The notes below the pieces were generated by a model, which did no database searches, was not told the origin of the DNA, and worked only from the letters and a program-made list of their open reading frames with translations. From the NCBI GenBank assembly GCA_900543715.1, contig UQSX01000051.1:1-20738 (forward strand): a stretch of 20,738 nt of DNA, read 5' to 3'. Made by a program: the position numbers and the translations under genes. Source of the DNA: an uncultured Blautia sp. (GTDB taxonomy: Bacteria; Bacillota; Clostridia; Lachnospirales; Lachnospiraceae). Positions 1 through 6,743 of the stretch are shown here, piece by piece; within the stretch, counting starts at the first letter, position 1, and every line of letters begins with the position of its first letter.

Positions 1-807
1 TTCCTGCTGTCCTTCCAGCAGCCGGGCTTCTTTTTCCAGACTGTCATACTCTTTCTGGGCTTCAAACCGAACTTTCTCTTCTTCCAGTTTTTTTCTGGAC
101 TCCTGAAGCTTCAAGGTTTCCTTCTGGAACTGTTCCTGGCAGGTCTTTTCTTTCTCCTTCAGCTCCCGGACTTTCTCCCGGGTGATTTCTCCATATCTGG
201 AAAGGGCCCCAATCTGCTCCTTCTCCTGTCCCTGCCACTGCTGGACTTTCCCCCGGATGATCTGGACCAGAGATTCCCCGTATTTTTCCAGATGGAACAG
301 TCTCTCCAGCATTTTATTCCGTTCCATACCGTCCAGCTTGAGGAACTCGGAAAATTTTCCCTGAGGAAGGACTACGGTCCGGAAAAAATCTTCTTTTGAC
401 AGGCCGATAACTTCTCTGCATTTTTCATTTACAGATCCCACCTTATCCGCCAGCACTTCTTCTCTGTCTTCCAGGATTTCCAGAAAACGGGCGCCATCGC
501 TGCGGATGCTGCCTTCTTTTGAACGCTTAAATCCTCTGGTCACCCGGTAGGTATGGATTTCCTTTGTCTTTACAGAAAAAATATAGTCTACCAGCGCTTT
601 GTCTGTACTCACATGGATAAAATTCGTGCTGTTTCTGGCTGTGGTTCCGTATAAAGCCAGGGTGATCCCGTCCAGGATACTGCTTTTCCCGCTTCCCGTC
701 GGCCCGAAGATCCCGAAAAGCCCTTCCCCTGTAAGTTCCTGAAAGTCAATCTCCTGAGGCTCCAGAAAGCTGTTCAGTCCTTTAATCTTTATCCAGATCG
801 GTCTCAT
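1..807 (-). CDS. sbcC: SbcC exonuclease ATPase subunit, N-terminal part (runs off left edge)
   Basis: SbcC is the Rad50-like SMC ATPase that pairs with SbcD to cleave DNA hairpins and blocked double-strand ends. The frame is open for 269 codons from an ATG at 805-807 to the window edge, so only the N-terminal ATPase lobe and the start of the coiled coil are present. Visible motifs are the Walker A GPTGSGKSS at residues 35-43 and the Q-loop-type motif LPQGKFSEFL at 147-156, which is characteristic of SbcC. From about residue 185 the sequence is rich in Glu, Lys and Gln with heptad-like spacing, as expected for the coiled-coil arm. The start codon lies 26 bases inside the end of sbcD, indicating translational coupling. 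Identification is secure; the C-terminal half lies outside the window. Confidence 0.96.
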   Translation of the reverse strand, partial: MRPIWIKIKGLNSFLEPQEIDFQELTGEGLFGIFGPTGSGKSSILDGITLALYGTTARNSTNFIHVSTDKALVDYIFSVKTKEIHTYRVTRGFKRSKEGSIRSDGARFLEILEDREEVLADKVGSVNEKCREVIGLSKEDFFRTVVLPQGKFSEFLKLDGMERNKMLERLFHLEKYGESLVQIIRGKVQQWQGQEKEQIGALSRYGEITREKVRELKEKEKTCQEQFQKETLKLQESRKKLEEEKVRFEAQKEYDSLEKEARLLEGQQE

Positions 808-2011
808 ATTCCCTCTCCTTTTCTATGATCTCTGTGAGAGTCTCCAAAAGTTCCTCCTCCGGTTCTACGCCTTTTCTCTCCGCATAATATTCGGTAAAAA
901 GCTCCTGAAAACTCTTTTCCAGAAAGTTTCCCTTCTCTTCCTCCCTGTCCCGGGAAGGAAAAAGAGGAACCACTTCCAGAATATCTTCTTTGTATTTCTT
1001 CAGTTCTTTGATCTGTTCTTCTCTTATAAAGCTGTCTGTATGGATATGGAGATAAACATAGCAGGGCCTGTCCTGATTTTCCATACACTTTTCCAAAGCT
1101 GCCTGGTAGTCCCCACATACCCATTTTTCAATAGGCTTTGGATTGTCAAAATACAGATCTTCTGTCTCCGGCTTCTGGCCCGGGTGCAAAGTCACCAGAA
1201 GACATTCCTTTGCCACTGTAGTTTCCTGGAGCCGGTAAGGGAGAGGAGATCCGCTGTATCGAATCCTGCCCTGACTCCCCACAGCCTTCTGTGGCCGATG
1301 CACATGGCCAAGCGCCACATAATCTGCCTCTTCCGGAAAAGTCTCCATAGGAAGGAGATAACTGTTCCCCAGGCTCAGGCTCTGCTCTGATCCGTCCTTG
1401 ATACAGCCAAGAGTAAAAACATGAGCCATCAGGATATTTATAGTGTCTTTTGAAAACCACTGGGCTCTTTTGGCAAAAAGCTCCTGCATTTTCTGGGCAT
1501 AGGTAACTGCTCTTTCCTGGTCTTCTTCCTGGTCCCGGTAGAGTACCTCGTTCAGGGTCCTTTCACTGGCATAGGGCACGCAGGCAACTACTGCCTGCTC
1601 TCCCCCTTTTTCAAAAGAAAAGACGCCCTCATCCAGGGACTCTATCTGAAACTTTCCATACTGTCCCGATTCAATCTTTGAGCGGGGCGTTCCATAGATC
1701 AGGATCCCATGTTCCCTTACCAAAGGGATCACCGCCTCCAGCCGTGAAGGCTGATCATGATTTCCTGCAATCAGGACCACCAGTCTTTCCCCTCCATTGC
1801 TCAGATCCTTCAAAGTCTGGTAGAGAAGAGCTTCCGCTCCCGCAGAAGGATGGCCGTTGTCAAAAATATCTCCGGCCACACAGACCATATCCGCCTGCCG
1901 TTCGTCGGCCATAGCCACCAGCTGCTCCATAACGATTTTCTGTTCTTCCAGACGGCTCCTTCCTTCCAGAAGCTTTCCCAAATGCCAGTCCGCTGTATGT
2001 AAAATTTTCAT
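782..2011 (-). CDS. sbcD: SbcD nuclease subunit (Mre11-like phosphoesterase)
   Basis: SbcD is the Mn2+-dependent nuclease of the SbcCD complex. The 409-residue product has all the calcineurin-like phosphoesterase motifs in order: ADWHLGK (7-13), GDIFDN (47-52), GNHD (83-86), a MAHVF histidine at 197 and GHVHRP (235-240), the last carrying metal-ligand histidines. The length is typical for the Firmicutes family. The C-terminal 130 residues form the usual less conserved capping region. The ATG at 2009-2011 follows a GAGGGCAG-like ribosome binding site. The gene overlaps sbcC by 26 bases, so the two form an operon. It is transcribed divergently from the DUF2798-like gene. No disrupted residue was seen. 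Confidence 0.97.
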   Translation of the reverse strand: MKILHTADWHLGKLLEGRSRLEEQKIVMEQLVAMADERQADMVCVAGDIFDNGHPSAGAEALLYQTLKDLSNGGERLVVLIAGNHDQPSRLEAVIPLVREHGILIYGTPRSKIESGQYGKFQIESLDEGVFSFEKGGEQAVVACVPYASERTLNEVLYRDQEEDQERAVTYAQKMQELFAKRAQWFSKDTINILMAHVFTLGCIKDGSEQSLSLGNSYLLPMETFPEEADYVALGHVHRPQKAVGSQGRIRYSGSPLPYRLQETTVAKECLLVTLHPGQKPETEDLYFDNPKPIEKWVCGDYQAALEKCMENQDRPCYVYLHIHTDSFIREEQIKELKKYKEDILEVVPLFPSRDREEEKGNFLEKSFQELFTEYYAERKGVEPEEELLETLTEIIEKEREYETDLDKD

Positions 2012-2095
2012 AATTTCTGCCCTCGGCTTCCTATCACATAAGATTCTTTTCCTATTCTACCATTGGCGGCCATAGAAAAAAAGTCTGATTTTCTC

Positions 2096-2124
2096 TTGAA
2101 GTTCAAAATATTTCCTGTTATAAT
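2096..2124 (+). promoter_or_regulatory. Promoter of the DUF2798-like gene
   Basis: TTGAAG at 2096-2101 and TATAAT at 2119-2124 are separated by exactly 17 bases. The -10 is extended (TGT immediately before it). This is a near-consensus vegetative promoter. It lies about 125 bases before the ATG at 2249, so the transcript has a long leader. Confidence 0.75.
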
Positions 2125-2186
2125 ATGTTCCGCAAAAAGCTGACAATACGTATGTCTTACATAAACAGTAGAAATAAGTCTTTCAG

Positions 2187-2220
2187 GCGTAGTCTATGTG
2201 TATAGACTGCGTTTTTGTTT
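2187..2220 (+). terminator. Intrinsic-terminator-like hairpin in the leader of the DUF2798-like gene
   Basis: An 11-pair stem (left arm 2187-2197, loop GTGT 2198-2201, right arm 2202-2212, with G-T wobbles) is followed by a T-rich run TTTTTGTTTG. It lies between the promoter at 2096-2124 and the start at 2249. It therefore looks like an attenuator, unless the downstream gene has another promoter that I do not see. Confidence 0.55.
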
Positions 2221-2248
2221 GTCTAAAAAACAAAGGAGGACTTAAATT

Positions 2249-2704
2249 ATGCCGAAAACAAAATTTCAGGAACTTATTTATGGAGTGCTGATGACCTTTT
2301 TCATGGTCATCGCCATGGAGCTTTATAATGCAGGGCTGAGAGACGGAGGGCTGACTTACAGTGCCCTGCCCAATGCTTTGTCAGAGATGCGTTTTATGTT
2401 TCCCATCTGCTTTGTCATGGGATTTTTCTTCATTGACCGTCTGGCTCCTAAAATCGCTTTTAAAATGGCGGTTCCGGGAAAAGATAATCCCCTGCTGGTC
2501 ACTACCGTAAGGGCCTGTGTAACCGTTGCCTTTATGTGCCCGATCATGAGCCTCTGGGCCACTTTTATCTTCAAACATCCCGGAATCCATTTCCTTCCTG
2601 TATGGCTCCAGACCGTTGCCTGCAACTTCCCTATGGCTCTTATCTGGCAGGTATTTTACTGCGGGCCCCTGGTACGCTTCCTGTTCCGTAAGATCTTTCT
2701 TTAG
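2249..2704 (+). CDS. DUF2798-family integral membrane protein
   Basis: This 151-residue, very hydrophobic protein has four predicted membrane segments, at about residues 11-27, 48-64, 86-104 and 118-138. The first and third pairs look like two repeats of the DUF2798 fold, each carrying a patterned (V/I)(A/V)...M stretch. It follows a strong AAGGAGGA site at 2232-2239 with good spacing to the ATG. DUF2798 proteins are small membrane proteins of unknown activity, so no substrate can be assigned. It is monocistronic on the plus strand: its own promoter and a structured leader lie upstream, and the next gene has its own promoter. The DUF assignment comes from sequence pattern memory and not from a search. 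Confidence 0.75.
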   Translation: MPKTKFQELIYGVLMTFFMVIAMELYNAGLRDGGLTYSALPNALSEMRFMFPICFVMGFFFIDRLAPKIAFKMAVPGKDNPLLVTTVRACVTVAFMCPIMSLWATFIFKHPGIHFLPVWLQTVACNFPMALIWQVFYCGPLVRFLFRKIFL

Positions 2705-2780
2705 AGGATACCCGCACTGACCATTGCGTTTCTTTACCTATATTTTATAAAAAGTTTAAATCCTTTGGCCTGCTTAAGGG

Positions 2781-2808
2781 TTGAATTATTCTTACGATTT
2801 GTTATTCT
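2781..2808 (+). promoter_or_regulatory. Promoter of the lipoprotein gene
   Basis: TTGAAT (2781-2786) and TATTCT (2803-2808) have a 16-base spacer and an extended TGT before the -10. The predicted leader is only about 20 bases and holds the AAGGAGGT ribosome binding site at 2822-2829. Confidence 0.55.
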
Positions 2809-2835
2809 ATAAACAAAAAGCAAGGAGGTAATTTT

Positions 2836-3261
2836 GTGAAAAAATATGTTTTCTTAGGTATCATAACTTGTTTTTCTCTGCCATTTACTTCTAGCTGTTC
2901 ATTTTTCAATCCTTCTTCCAATATAGAAGTTTCTGCGCCAAATGCGGGCAATAATGAATCGGACAATGCAGCATCGGAAGGCGAAACTACGCCTTCATCT
3001 GACGTGGAAGATTCCTCATACGCTGATTCCTCCGTAAATGCTGATGAAGCAGAGACTACCCCGGATATCCATACTATCGTAGGTTATGTCCTTTCCGTTG
3101 ATGAAAATACAATGTATGCAGACTTAAAAAACACTGGCAGCAGACTTTATCCTGGAGAAGGAGAAGATCGTAAGGCAGCATTTGATATATCGAATGCAGA
3201 GCAAGTTCAAACCAATTCAATCCTGCCACAGCTAATCTTATCAGCCCGGGAATCCAAGTAA
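2836..3261 (+). CDS. Small secreted lipoprotein, probably frameshifted at its 3' end
   Basis: The product is 141 residues from a GTG start preceded by a strong AAGGAGGT at seven bases. The N-terminus is a lipoprotein signal: Lys2-Lys3, a hydrophobic core, and a TSSC lipobox with Cys21 as the lipidated residue. Residues 27-75 are an Asp/Glu/Ser/Thr/Asn-rich linker. From about residue 79 (HTIVGYVLSVDENTMY) a compact folded domain begins. The annotated frame ends abruptly in a family-unlike tail, while another frame continues with PGIQVTIAYYTKQDINYA to a stop at 3321-3323, which is a convincing end for this beta-rich domain. A single missing base between about 3195 and 3235 would explain it. Function is unknown; an extracytoplasmic binding role is only a guess. 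The next plus-strand gene is lgt, whose product lipidates such proteins. Confidence 0.75.
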   Translation: MKKYVFLGIITCFSLPFTSSCSFFNPSSNIEVSAPNAGNNESDNAASEGETTPSSDVEDSSYADSSVNADEAETTPDIHTIVGYVLSVDENTMYADLKNTGSRLYPGEGEDRKAAFDISNAEQVQTNSILPQLILSARESK

Positions 3262-3382
3262 CTATCGCCTACTATACAAAGCAGGACATTAATTATGCTA
3301 TATATGTTGGGTGCATGTCTTAAATTTATTACGGCCTCGCTCCTGTTTAGAAAATCTTCAGAATTCCTCCGGCAAATCTTTC

Positions 3383-3411
3383 TTGTTCCTTCTAGGATTA
3401 AATGCTATAAT
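3383..3411 (+). promoter_or_regulatory. Promoter of lgt
   Basis: TTGTTC (3383-3388), a 17-base spacer and TATAAT (3406-3411) with an extended TGC before the -10. The -35 is weak (TTG plus poor matches), which the extended -10 would compensate. Confidence 0.6.
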
Positions 3412-3452
3412 GAGGAGACGAAATTTTATACAGGAAAGTGAGCTGAAAAGAT

Positions 3453-4244
3453 ATGAGAATGGAATTATTTTCCATAGGACCATTTACCATATACAGTTAT
3501 GGGCTGATGATCGCTGTGGGAATTCTGGTATGCATTGCTATGGGAATGTACCGTGCAAAGAAGCGTGGAATGAGTGATGACGCAGTTCTGACCATCGCCA
3601 TTATCGGCGTGCTCTCCGGCTTTATCGGAGCAAAACTGCTTTATGTAATTGTAGAGTTTGATCAGTTTATAGAAGATCCTATGTCCGTTATGGGCGGCGA
3701 GGGCTTTGTGGTCTATGGAGGAATCATTGTAGGTGTTCTCTCCGCAGTTATTTACTGCCGGCAGAAAAAACTGGTATTCCTGGAGTACTTTGATCTACTT
3801 GCTCCCTCCATCGCCGTTGCTCAGGGATTCGGACGGATCGGCTGCTTTCTGGCAGGCTGCTGTTATGGCAGGGAAACAGATTCCTTCCTGGGTGTGATCT
3901 TTCCGGAACACAGCATGGCTCCCTCAGGGGTAAAGCTGCTGCCCACTCAGCTTTTCTCTTCGGCAGGGGATTTTCTGATCATGGCCATTCTTCTCCTCTA
4001 CAGCAGAAAGACACGGCCAAAAGGCAGAACCGGAGCTCTTTATCTGATCCTTTATGGTATCGGACGGTTCCTCATTGAGTTTTTGCGGGCAGATGACCGA
4101 GGAACAGTTGGAAGCCTGTCTACCTCTCAATTTATCTCCATTGGAATCGTGGCCGTAGGACTGATCCTGTTTTTTAGCAGCAAGCTCTTCCGCAAGATCT
4201 TCCACAGGGCAGAAAAAGCGGTCACCACTTCCCCTGAAGAATAA
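3453..4244 (+). CDS. lgt: Prolipoprotein diacylglyceryl transferase Lgt
   Basis: Lgt transfers diacylglycerol from phosphatidylglycerol to the lipobox cysteine of prolipoproteins at the cytoplasmic membrane. The 263-residue product starts with the family's SIGPFTIYSYGLM motif (residues 7-19) and has about seven membrane segments. YGG at 88-90 sits where most Lgt proteins have HGG, and the signature GRIGCFLAGCCYGR (127-140) replaces the GRxGNFxNxExxGR of enterobacteria. The Cys-rich variant is one I associate with clostridial paralogues, so this could be a second Lgt in the genome. A conserved late Arg-rich segment (GIGRFLIEFLRADDRG) is present. Two ATGs (3453 and 3459) are possible; neither has a strong ribosome binding site. 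It is monocistronic, with its own promoter and terminator. Confidence 0.92.
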   Translation: MRMELFSIGPFTIYSYGLMIAVGILVCIAMGMYRAKKRGMSDDAVLTIAIIGVLSGFIGAKLLYVIVEFDQFIEDPMSVMGGEGFVVYGGIIVGVLSAVIYCRQKKLVFLEYFDLLAPSIAVAQGFGRIGCFLAGCCYGRETDSFLGVIFPEHSMAPSGVKLLPTQLFSSAGDFLIMAILLLYSRKTRPKGRTGALYLILYGIGRFLIEFLRADDRGTVGSLSTSQFISIGIVAVGLILFFSSKLFRKIFHRAEKAVTTSPEE

Positions 4245-4247
4245 TAT

Positions 4248-4303
4248 AAACCCTCCCACCGTGAAACACAGCAAAGGCTGTGGAACCTGGCGGGAGGGTT
4301 TTC
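4248..4303 (+). terminator. Rho-independent terminator of lgt
   Basis: AAACCCTCCC (4248-4257) pairs with GGGAGGGTTT (4292-4301). Inside is a second small hairpin CACAGC-AAAG-GCTGTG, and a T run follows. It begins 3 bases after the lgt stop codon. Confidence 0.85.
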
Positions 4304-4340
4304 ACTAACATACAATCCACAAATTCACCCCGGCCTTTTG

Positions 4341-4433
4341 TCAGTCTATTAAGCTTTTCTTTGTTTCTTTATGGAATTTCCTTTCAGCCAGAAGGATAAT
4401 AAAATAAAAGCCAGCAGCATTACCTATAACATT
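4341..4433 (-). pseudogene. Remnant of a membrane protein C-terminus
   Basis: A 30-codon open stretch on the minus strand reads as the end of a membrane protein: a glycine/alanine/aromatic membrane segment (VIGNAAGFYFIILLAER) followed by a basic tail rich in Lys and a TGA at 4341-4343. A TAA closes the frame just upstream (4434-4436) and there is no start codon in frame. A short ATG-started peptide lies 20-70 bases further upstream in another frame, so a frameshifted small gene is possible. The composition is unlike random intergenic DNA but the length is too short for a firm call. The parent family is not recognised. Confidence 0.3.
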
Positions 4434-4525
4434 TTATTTTCTAAAAAAACATTGATCGTCCTATTCTGATTTCAGGTTCCTTTACTGGCATATACCCGCC
4501 ATGATATACTATTCTGTTTAAAAAT

Positions 4526-5323
4526 TCAATTCTCTCTGTCTAAAATCCATCTACTGCTATAACGTTGGTACCTTTTTAAGACATAGTCCGCATACTCGCT
4601 CAATTTTTCTTTATCAAAGACTTCTTCTTCAGAGCCTTTATAAGCCTTTAAAGCCGTTTCTATCAGAGGTCTGTAGCCGATCGGCAGATGCCTGATTCCC
4701 CACGTTCCGCCCTGTTCTTTAGATAAAATCTCTCCCTGAGAAGCAGCCGCCAGCCCCCGTGCCAAGTTTAACACATAGTACACCGGATTCTTCTCTATCC
4801 TCTCCAGGGAATCCCGGATATCTCTCCAAATACTATCCAGGTAACAGGAATAAGGTACATCACCGAACACATCTTCTTTCAGCAGTCCATAAAGAGTAAT
4901 CCCCGTTTTTTTGATCACCGTAAAATGTCCTGCCAGGTCAGGATCCCTGCCGTTCATTCTCCGACAGTACTCCTCCGGATTTTCTGTTGCTTCCTGTCTG
5001 TAAAATTCCGAATAATGCAGCACATAGGGAGTGGGATGAGCAAAATCTTTACAGTATTTTTCTTCAACAATACTCATCTCAATTCCCTTTGAGGGAACTA
5101 ACTCCATTTCCAGAAGAAAATCTATGATCCGTATTTTTTCCACCAATGTCGGTTCTTGTTTTACAACTACAATAAAATCAATGTCACTACTTTCCCATTG
5201 AAAGCAGTGAAAGGCCAAAGAACCATGAAGATAGATTCCTGTGAGATTCTCCGAAAGGATATCTTTATATTGCTGCCGGATATTTTCTAGACATTTTTCA
5301 ATCTTTATTTTCTCAGAAAAAAT
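4526..5323 (-). CDS. AadA/DUF4111-type nucleotidyltransferase, start codon uncertain
   Basis: The product resembles the aminoglycoside (spectinomycin/streptomycin) adenylyltransferase superfamily: an N-terminal nucleotidyltransferase fold followed by a helical DUF4111-like domain. With the frame read from 5323 the product is 265 residues, the family's usual length. The catalytic motif is complete: GS at 34-35 and the acidic pair in SDID (Asp47, Asp49). The only conventional start in frame is a TTG at 5216-5218, which would cut off the GS motif and 35 residues of obvious homologous sequence. Upstream there is no ATG, GTG or TTG in frame. The best candidate is an ATT at 5321-5323, preceded at four bases by GGGGGAG and overlapping the end of the YkgJ gene. 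It is the last gene of the 7035-4526 cluster. Antibiotic resistance should not be assumed: chromosomal members of this family are common and mostly untested. Confidence 0.75.
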   Translation of the reverse strand: MFSEKIKIEKCLENIRQQYKDILSENLTGIYLHGSLAFHCFQWESSDIDFIVVVKQEPTLVEKIRIIDFLLEMELVPSKGIEMSIVEEKYCKDFAHPTPYVLHYSEFYRQEATENPEEYCRRMNGRDPDLAGHFTVIKKTGITLYGLLKEDVFGDVPYSCYLDSIWRDIRDSLERIEKNPVYYVLNLARGLAAASQGEILSKEQGGTWGIRHLPIGYRPLIETALKAYKGSEEEVFDKEKLSEYADYVLKRYQRYSSRWILDREN

Positions 5324-5975
5324 ACTTCTCCCCCGCTTTCAGCTTTTCTTCGAACTGCCCATAAAAATCTTCGGTAAAGTCCCAGGGCGCCAGGAAGAAG
5401 TTCTTCAGGATATACATAGATACATTTTTTGCTTCCTCCGGATTCTGGAACTGTCCCAAGATTTTTTCCGCTTTCTTTAAAAAATTATGCCAGGACAAAA
5501 CATAGGCCTCGTATTTTTTCAGTTCCGGAGTGTCCAGCCATTTGCTTACTTTTACTTTGGTCTTCGGCTGTTTCGGACATTCGTGAACCTGGAGAAAATA
5601 ATGAAATCCCTCCTCCTCATAGATCCGTCCCAGAGGGAACATCCGGCAGAATCCAGGTCGATGGGGATGAATGCTGCACCTTCCTTCCGGATCAAGAAAA
5701 CTGCACCGTTCTGCCTCGCCGGCCATTTTCAGATTGGGAAGTATGATCCCGTCCACCACGTTTAACTCCAGGGCATAGGTCAGAAGCTCCTGAAAACTCT
5801 GGCCCAGTCCCGCTTCCAGGCGGAATACATCATAAGGGTCCAGAACCACCGATTTCCCCATTTCTTTGCAGCAGTCACAGCATCCACGGCAATCGTCACA
5901 GCCGGCTTTTACCATATCTCTGGATGTGTACAGCTTTCCGTCGGAAACTTCCGCCAGATCGATCTCTCTCAACAT
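5313..5975 (-). CDS. YkgJ-family cysteine-cluster protein
   Basis: This 220-residue protein carries the YkgJ/UPF0153 cysteine pattern: a dense N-terminal cluster C26, C29, C32, C33, C35, C36, then C91, C100, C110 and C133. The segment CSFLDPEGRCSIHPHRPGFC (91-110) is diagnostic. Such proteins are proposed to bind zinc or iron or to carry an Fe-S cluster; the reaction is unknown. The N-terminal cluster is denser than the minimal family pattern. The start is well supported by AGAGGAGA upstream of the ATG. The gene lies 19 bases after the 72-aa gene and overlaps the start region of the nucleotidyltransferase, so it belongs to one transcription unit. No membrane segments or signal peptide. Confidence 0.85.
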   Translation of the reverse strand: MLREIDLAEVSDGKLYTSRDMVKAGCDDCRGCCDCCKEMGKSVVLDPYDVFRLEAGLGQSFQELLTYALELNVVDGIILPNLKMAGEAERCSFLDPEGRCSIHPHRPGFCRMFPLGRIYEEEGFHYFLQVHECPKQPKTKVKVSKWLDTPELKKYEAYVLSWHNFLKKAEKILGQFQNPEEAKNVSMYILKNFFLAPWDFTEDFYGQFEEKLKAGEKYFF

Positions 5976-5994
5976 ATATGTATTCTCCTCTGTC

Positions 5995-6213
5995 TTAATA
6001 TTCTGTCCTGATCTCCTCCCGGGAGATTCCGTAAGTCTTCATAAATTCTTCCAGATCTTTGTCGCTGCGGATGCAGCAGATATCCTGGAATTTTCCTGTT
6101 TCCTGATCTTTAAATCCGGCAGTCTTTTCTCCCGTACAGATACTGAAACGTATTACCGGAATCTGTCTGTTCCGGTCAAAGGACAGCCGCTTTTCTTTTT
6201 TCTTAAAGAACAT
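5995..6213 (-). CDS. Small conserved hypothetical protein (72 aa)
   Basis: A 72-residue protein starting MFFKKKEKRL, followed by a short beta-rich domain (PVIRFSICTGEKTAGFKDQETGKFQDI) and an acidic helical C-terminus ending EEIRTEY. It has a strong GAGAGGAAAAGGA site before the ATG. I recognise it as a type of small protein seen in Lachnospiraceae but know no function. It contains two adjacent cysteines (CC in the middle) and no membrane segment. It is 50 bases downstream of the 159-aa gene and 19 bases upstream of the YkgJ gene, so co-transcription is likely. Confidence 0.75.
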   Translation of the reverse strand: MFFKKKEKRLSFDRNRQIPVIRFSICTGEKTAGFKDQETGKFQDICCIRSDKDLEEFMKTYGISREEIRTEY

Positions 6214-6263
6214 ATTCCTTTTCCTCTCTCGGATAGAATAAACCGGGCTTAACCCTCAAAAAT

Positions 6264-6743
6264 TCATACCCTGTATTTCCAATAATACAGACCTTCTGTC
6301 TCCACCACTTTATCCAGCAGATCTTTCAGGGATTCGCTCTCATTGTATACTGCAATGCTGAGGACTCCTCCTGTAATGCTGATGATGGAATTTTCTTTTC
6401 CCAGAAGAATATCTACCTGCCCCTTTTTCTTCATAATGACTCTTTTTAAGATCTTCACCAGAAGATCGCATCGTTTCTCTTTCAGCCAGCCGTTTCTTTT
6501 CGGTTTTAAAGGGGGATACTCCTCTACATATACTTCAAAGGGATAATAACAGATAACCTTTAAAATAATGGCAATAGCTTTATCGCAGAATTCCTGAAGC
6601 TGTTTATCCTGAAGGAAATAACTTTCCACCTCTTCAAAAATACTGTTGCCATGTTCTGCCACATGGTAGGGAAGAAAATCGATCACCCGATAGTCCTCCG
6701 AAAACAGAGAGTTCAGTTTTTCACTTCTTTTTACTCTGCTCAT
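6264..6743 (-). CDS. Unknown 159-aa protein coupled to the Nif11-like peptide
   Basis: I do not recognise this family. The protein is soluble, has a helical N-terminal half (residues 1-60), a basic middle (PPLKPKRNGWLKEKR, Lys/Arg-rich to about residue 108) and a C-terminal alpha/beta segment with ISITGGVLSIAVYN (about 122-135) and a terminal EGLYYWKYRV. There are no cysteine clusters or nucleotide-binding motifs. Its ATG lies 23 bases inside the upstream Nif11-like gene, and the ribosome binding site is the GA-rich tract that encodes that gene's poly-Glu tail, so translation of the two is coupled. That arrangement suggests it acts on, or with, the Nif11-like peptide. This is an inference only. 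Confidence 0.75.
   Translation of the reverse strand: MSRVKRSEKLNSLFSEDYRVIDFLPYHVAEHGNSIFEEVESYFLQDKQLQEFCDKAIAIILKVICYYPFEVYVEEYPPLKPKRNGWLKEKRCDLLVKILKRVIMKKKGQVDILLGKENSIISITGGVLSIAVYNESESLKDLLDKVVETEGLYYWKYRV

Noticed and set aside
782..2075. Several plus-strand open frames across sbcD (up to 116 aa)
   Set aside because: They are complementary shadows of a well-conserved gene, without ribosome binding sites or family-like sequence.
3311..3577. 88-aa plus-strand open frame before and within lgt
   Set aside because: It is out of frame with lgt and starts inside the lipoprotein tail; the promoter of lgt and Lgt motifs override it.
4526..5323. Acquired spectinomycin resistance gene
   Set aside because: No flanking mobile element or base composition change; chromosomal DUF4111 proteins are common and untested, so resistance cannot be claimed.
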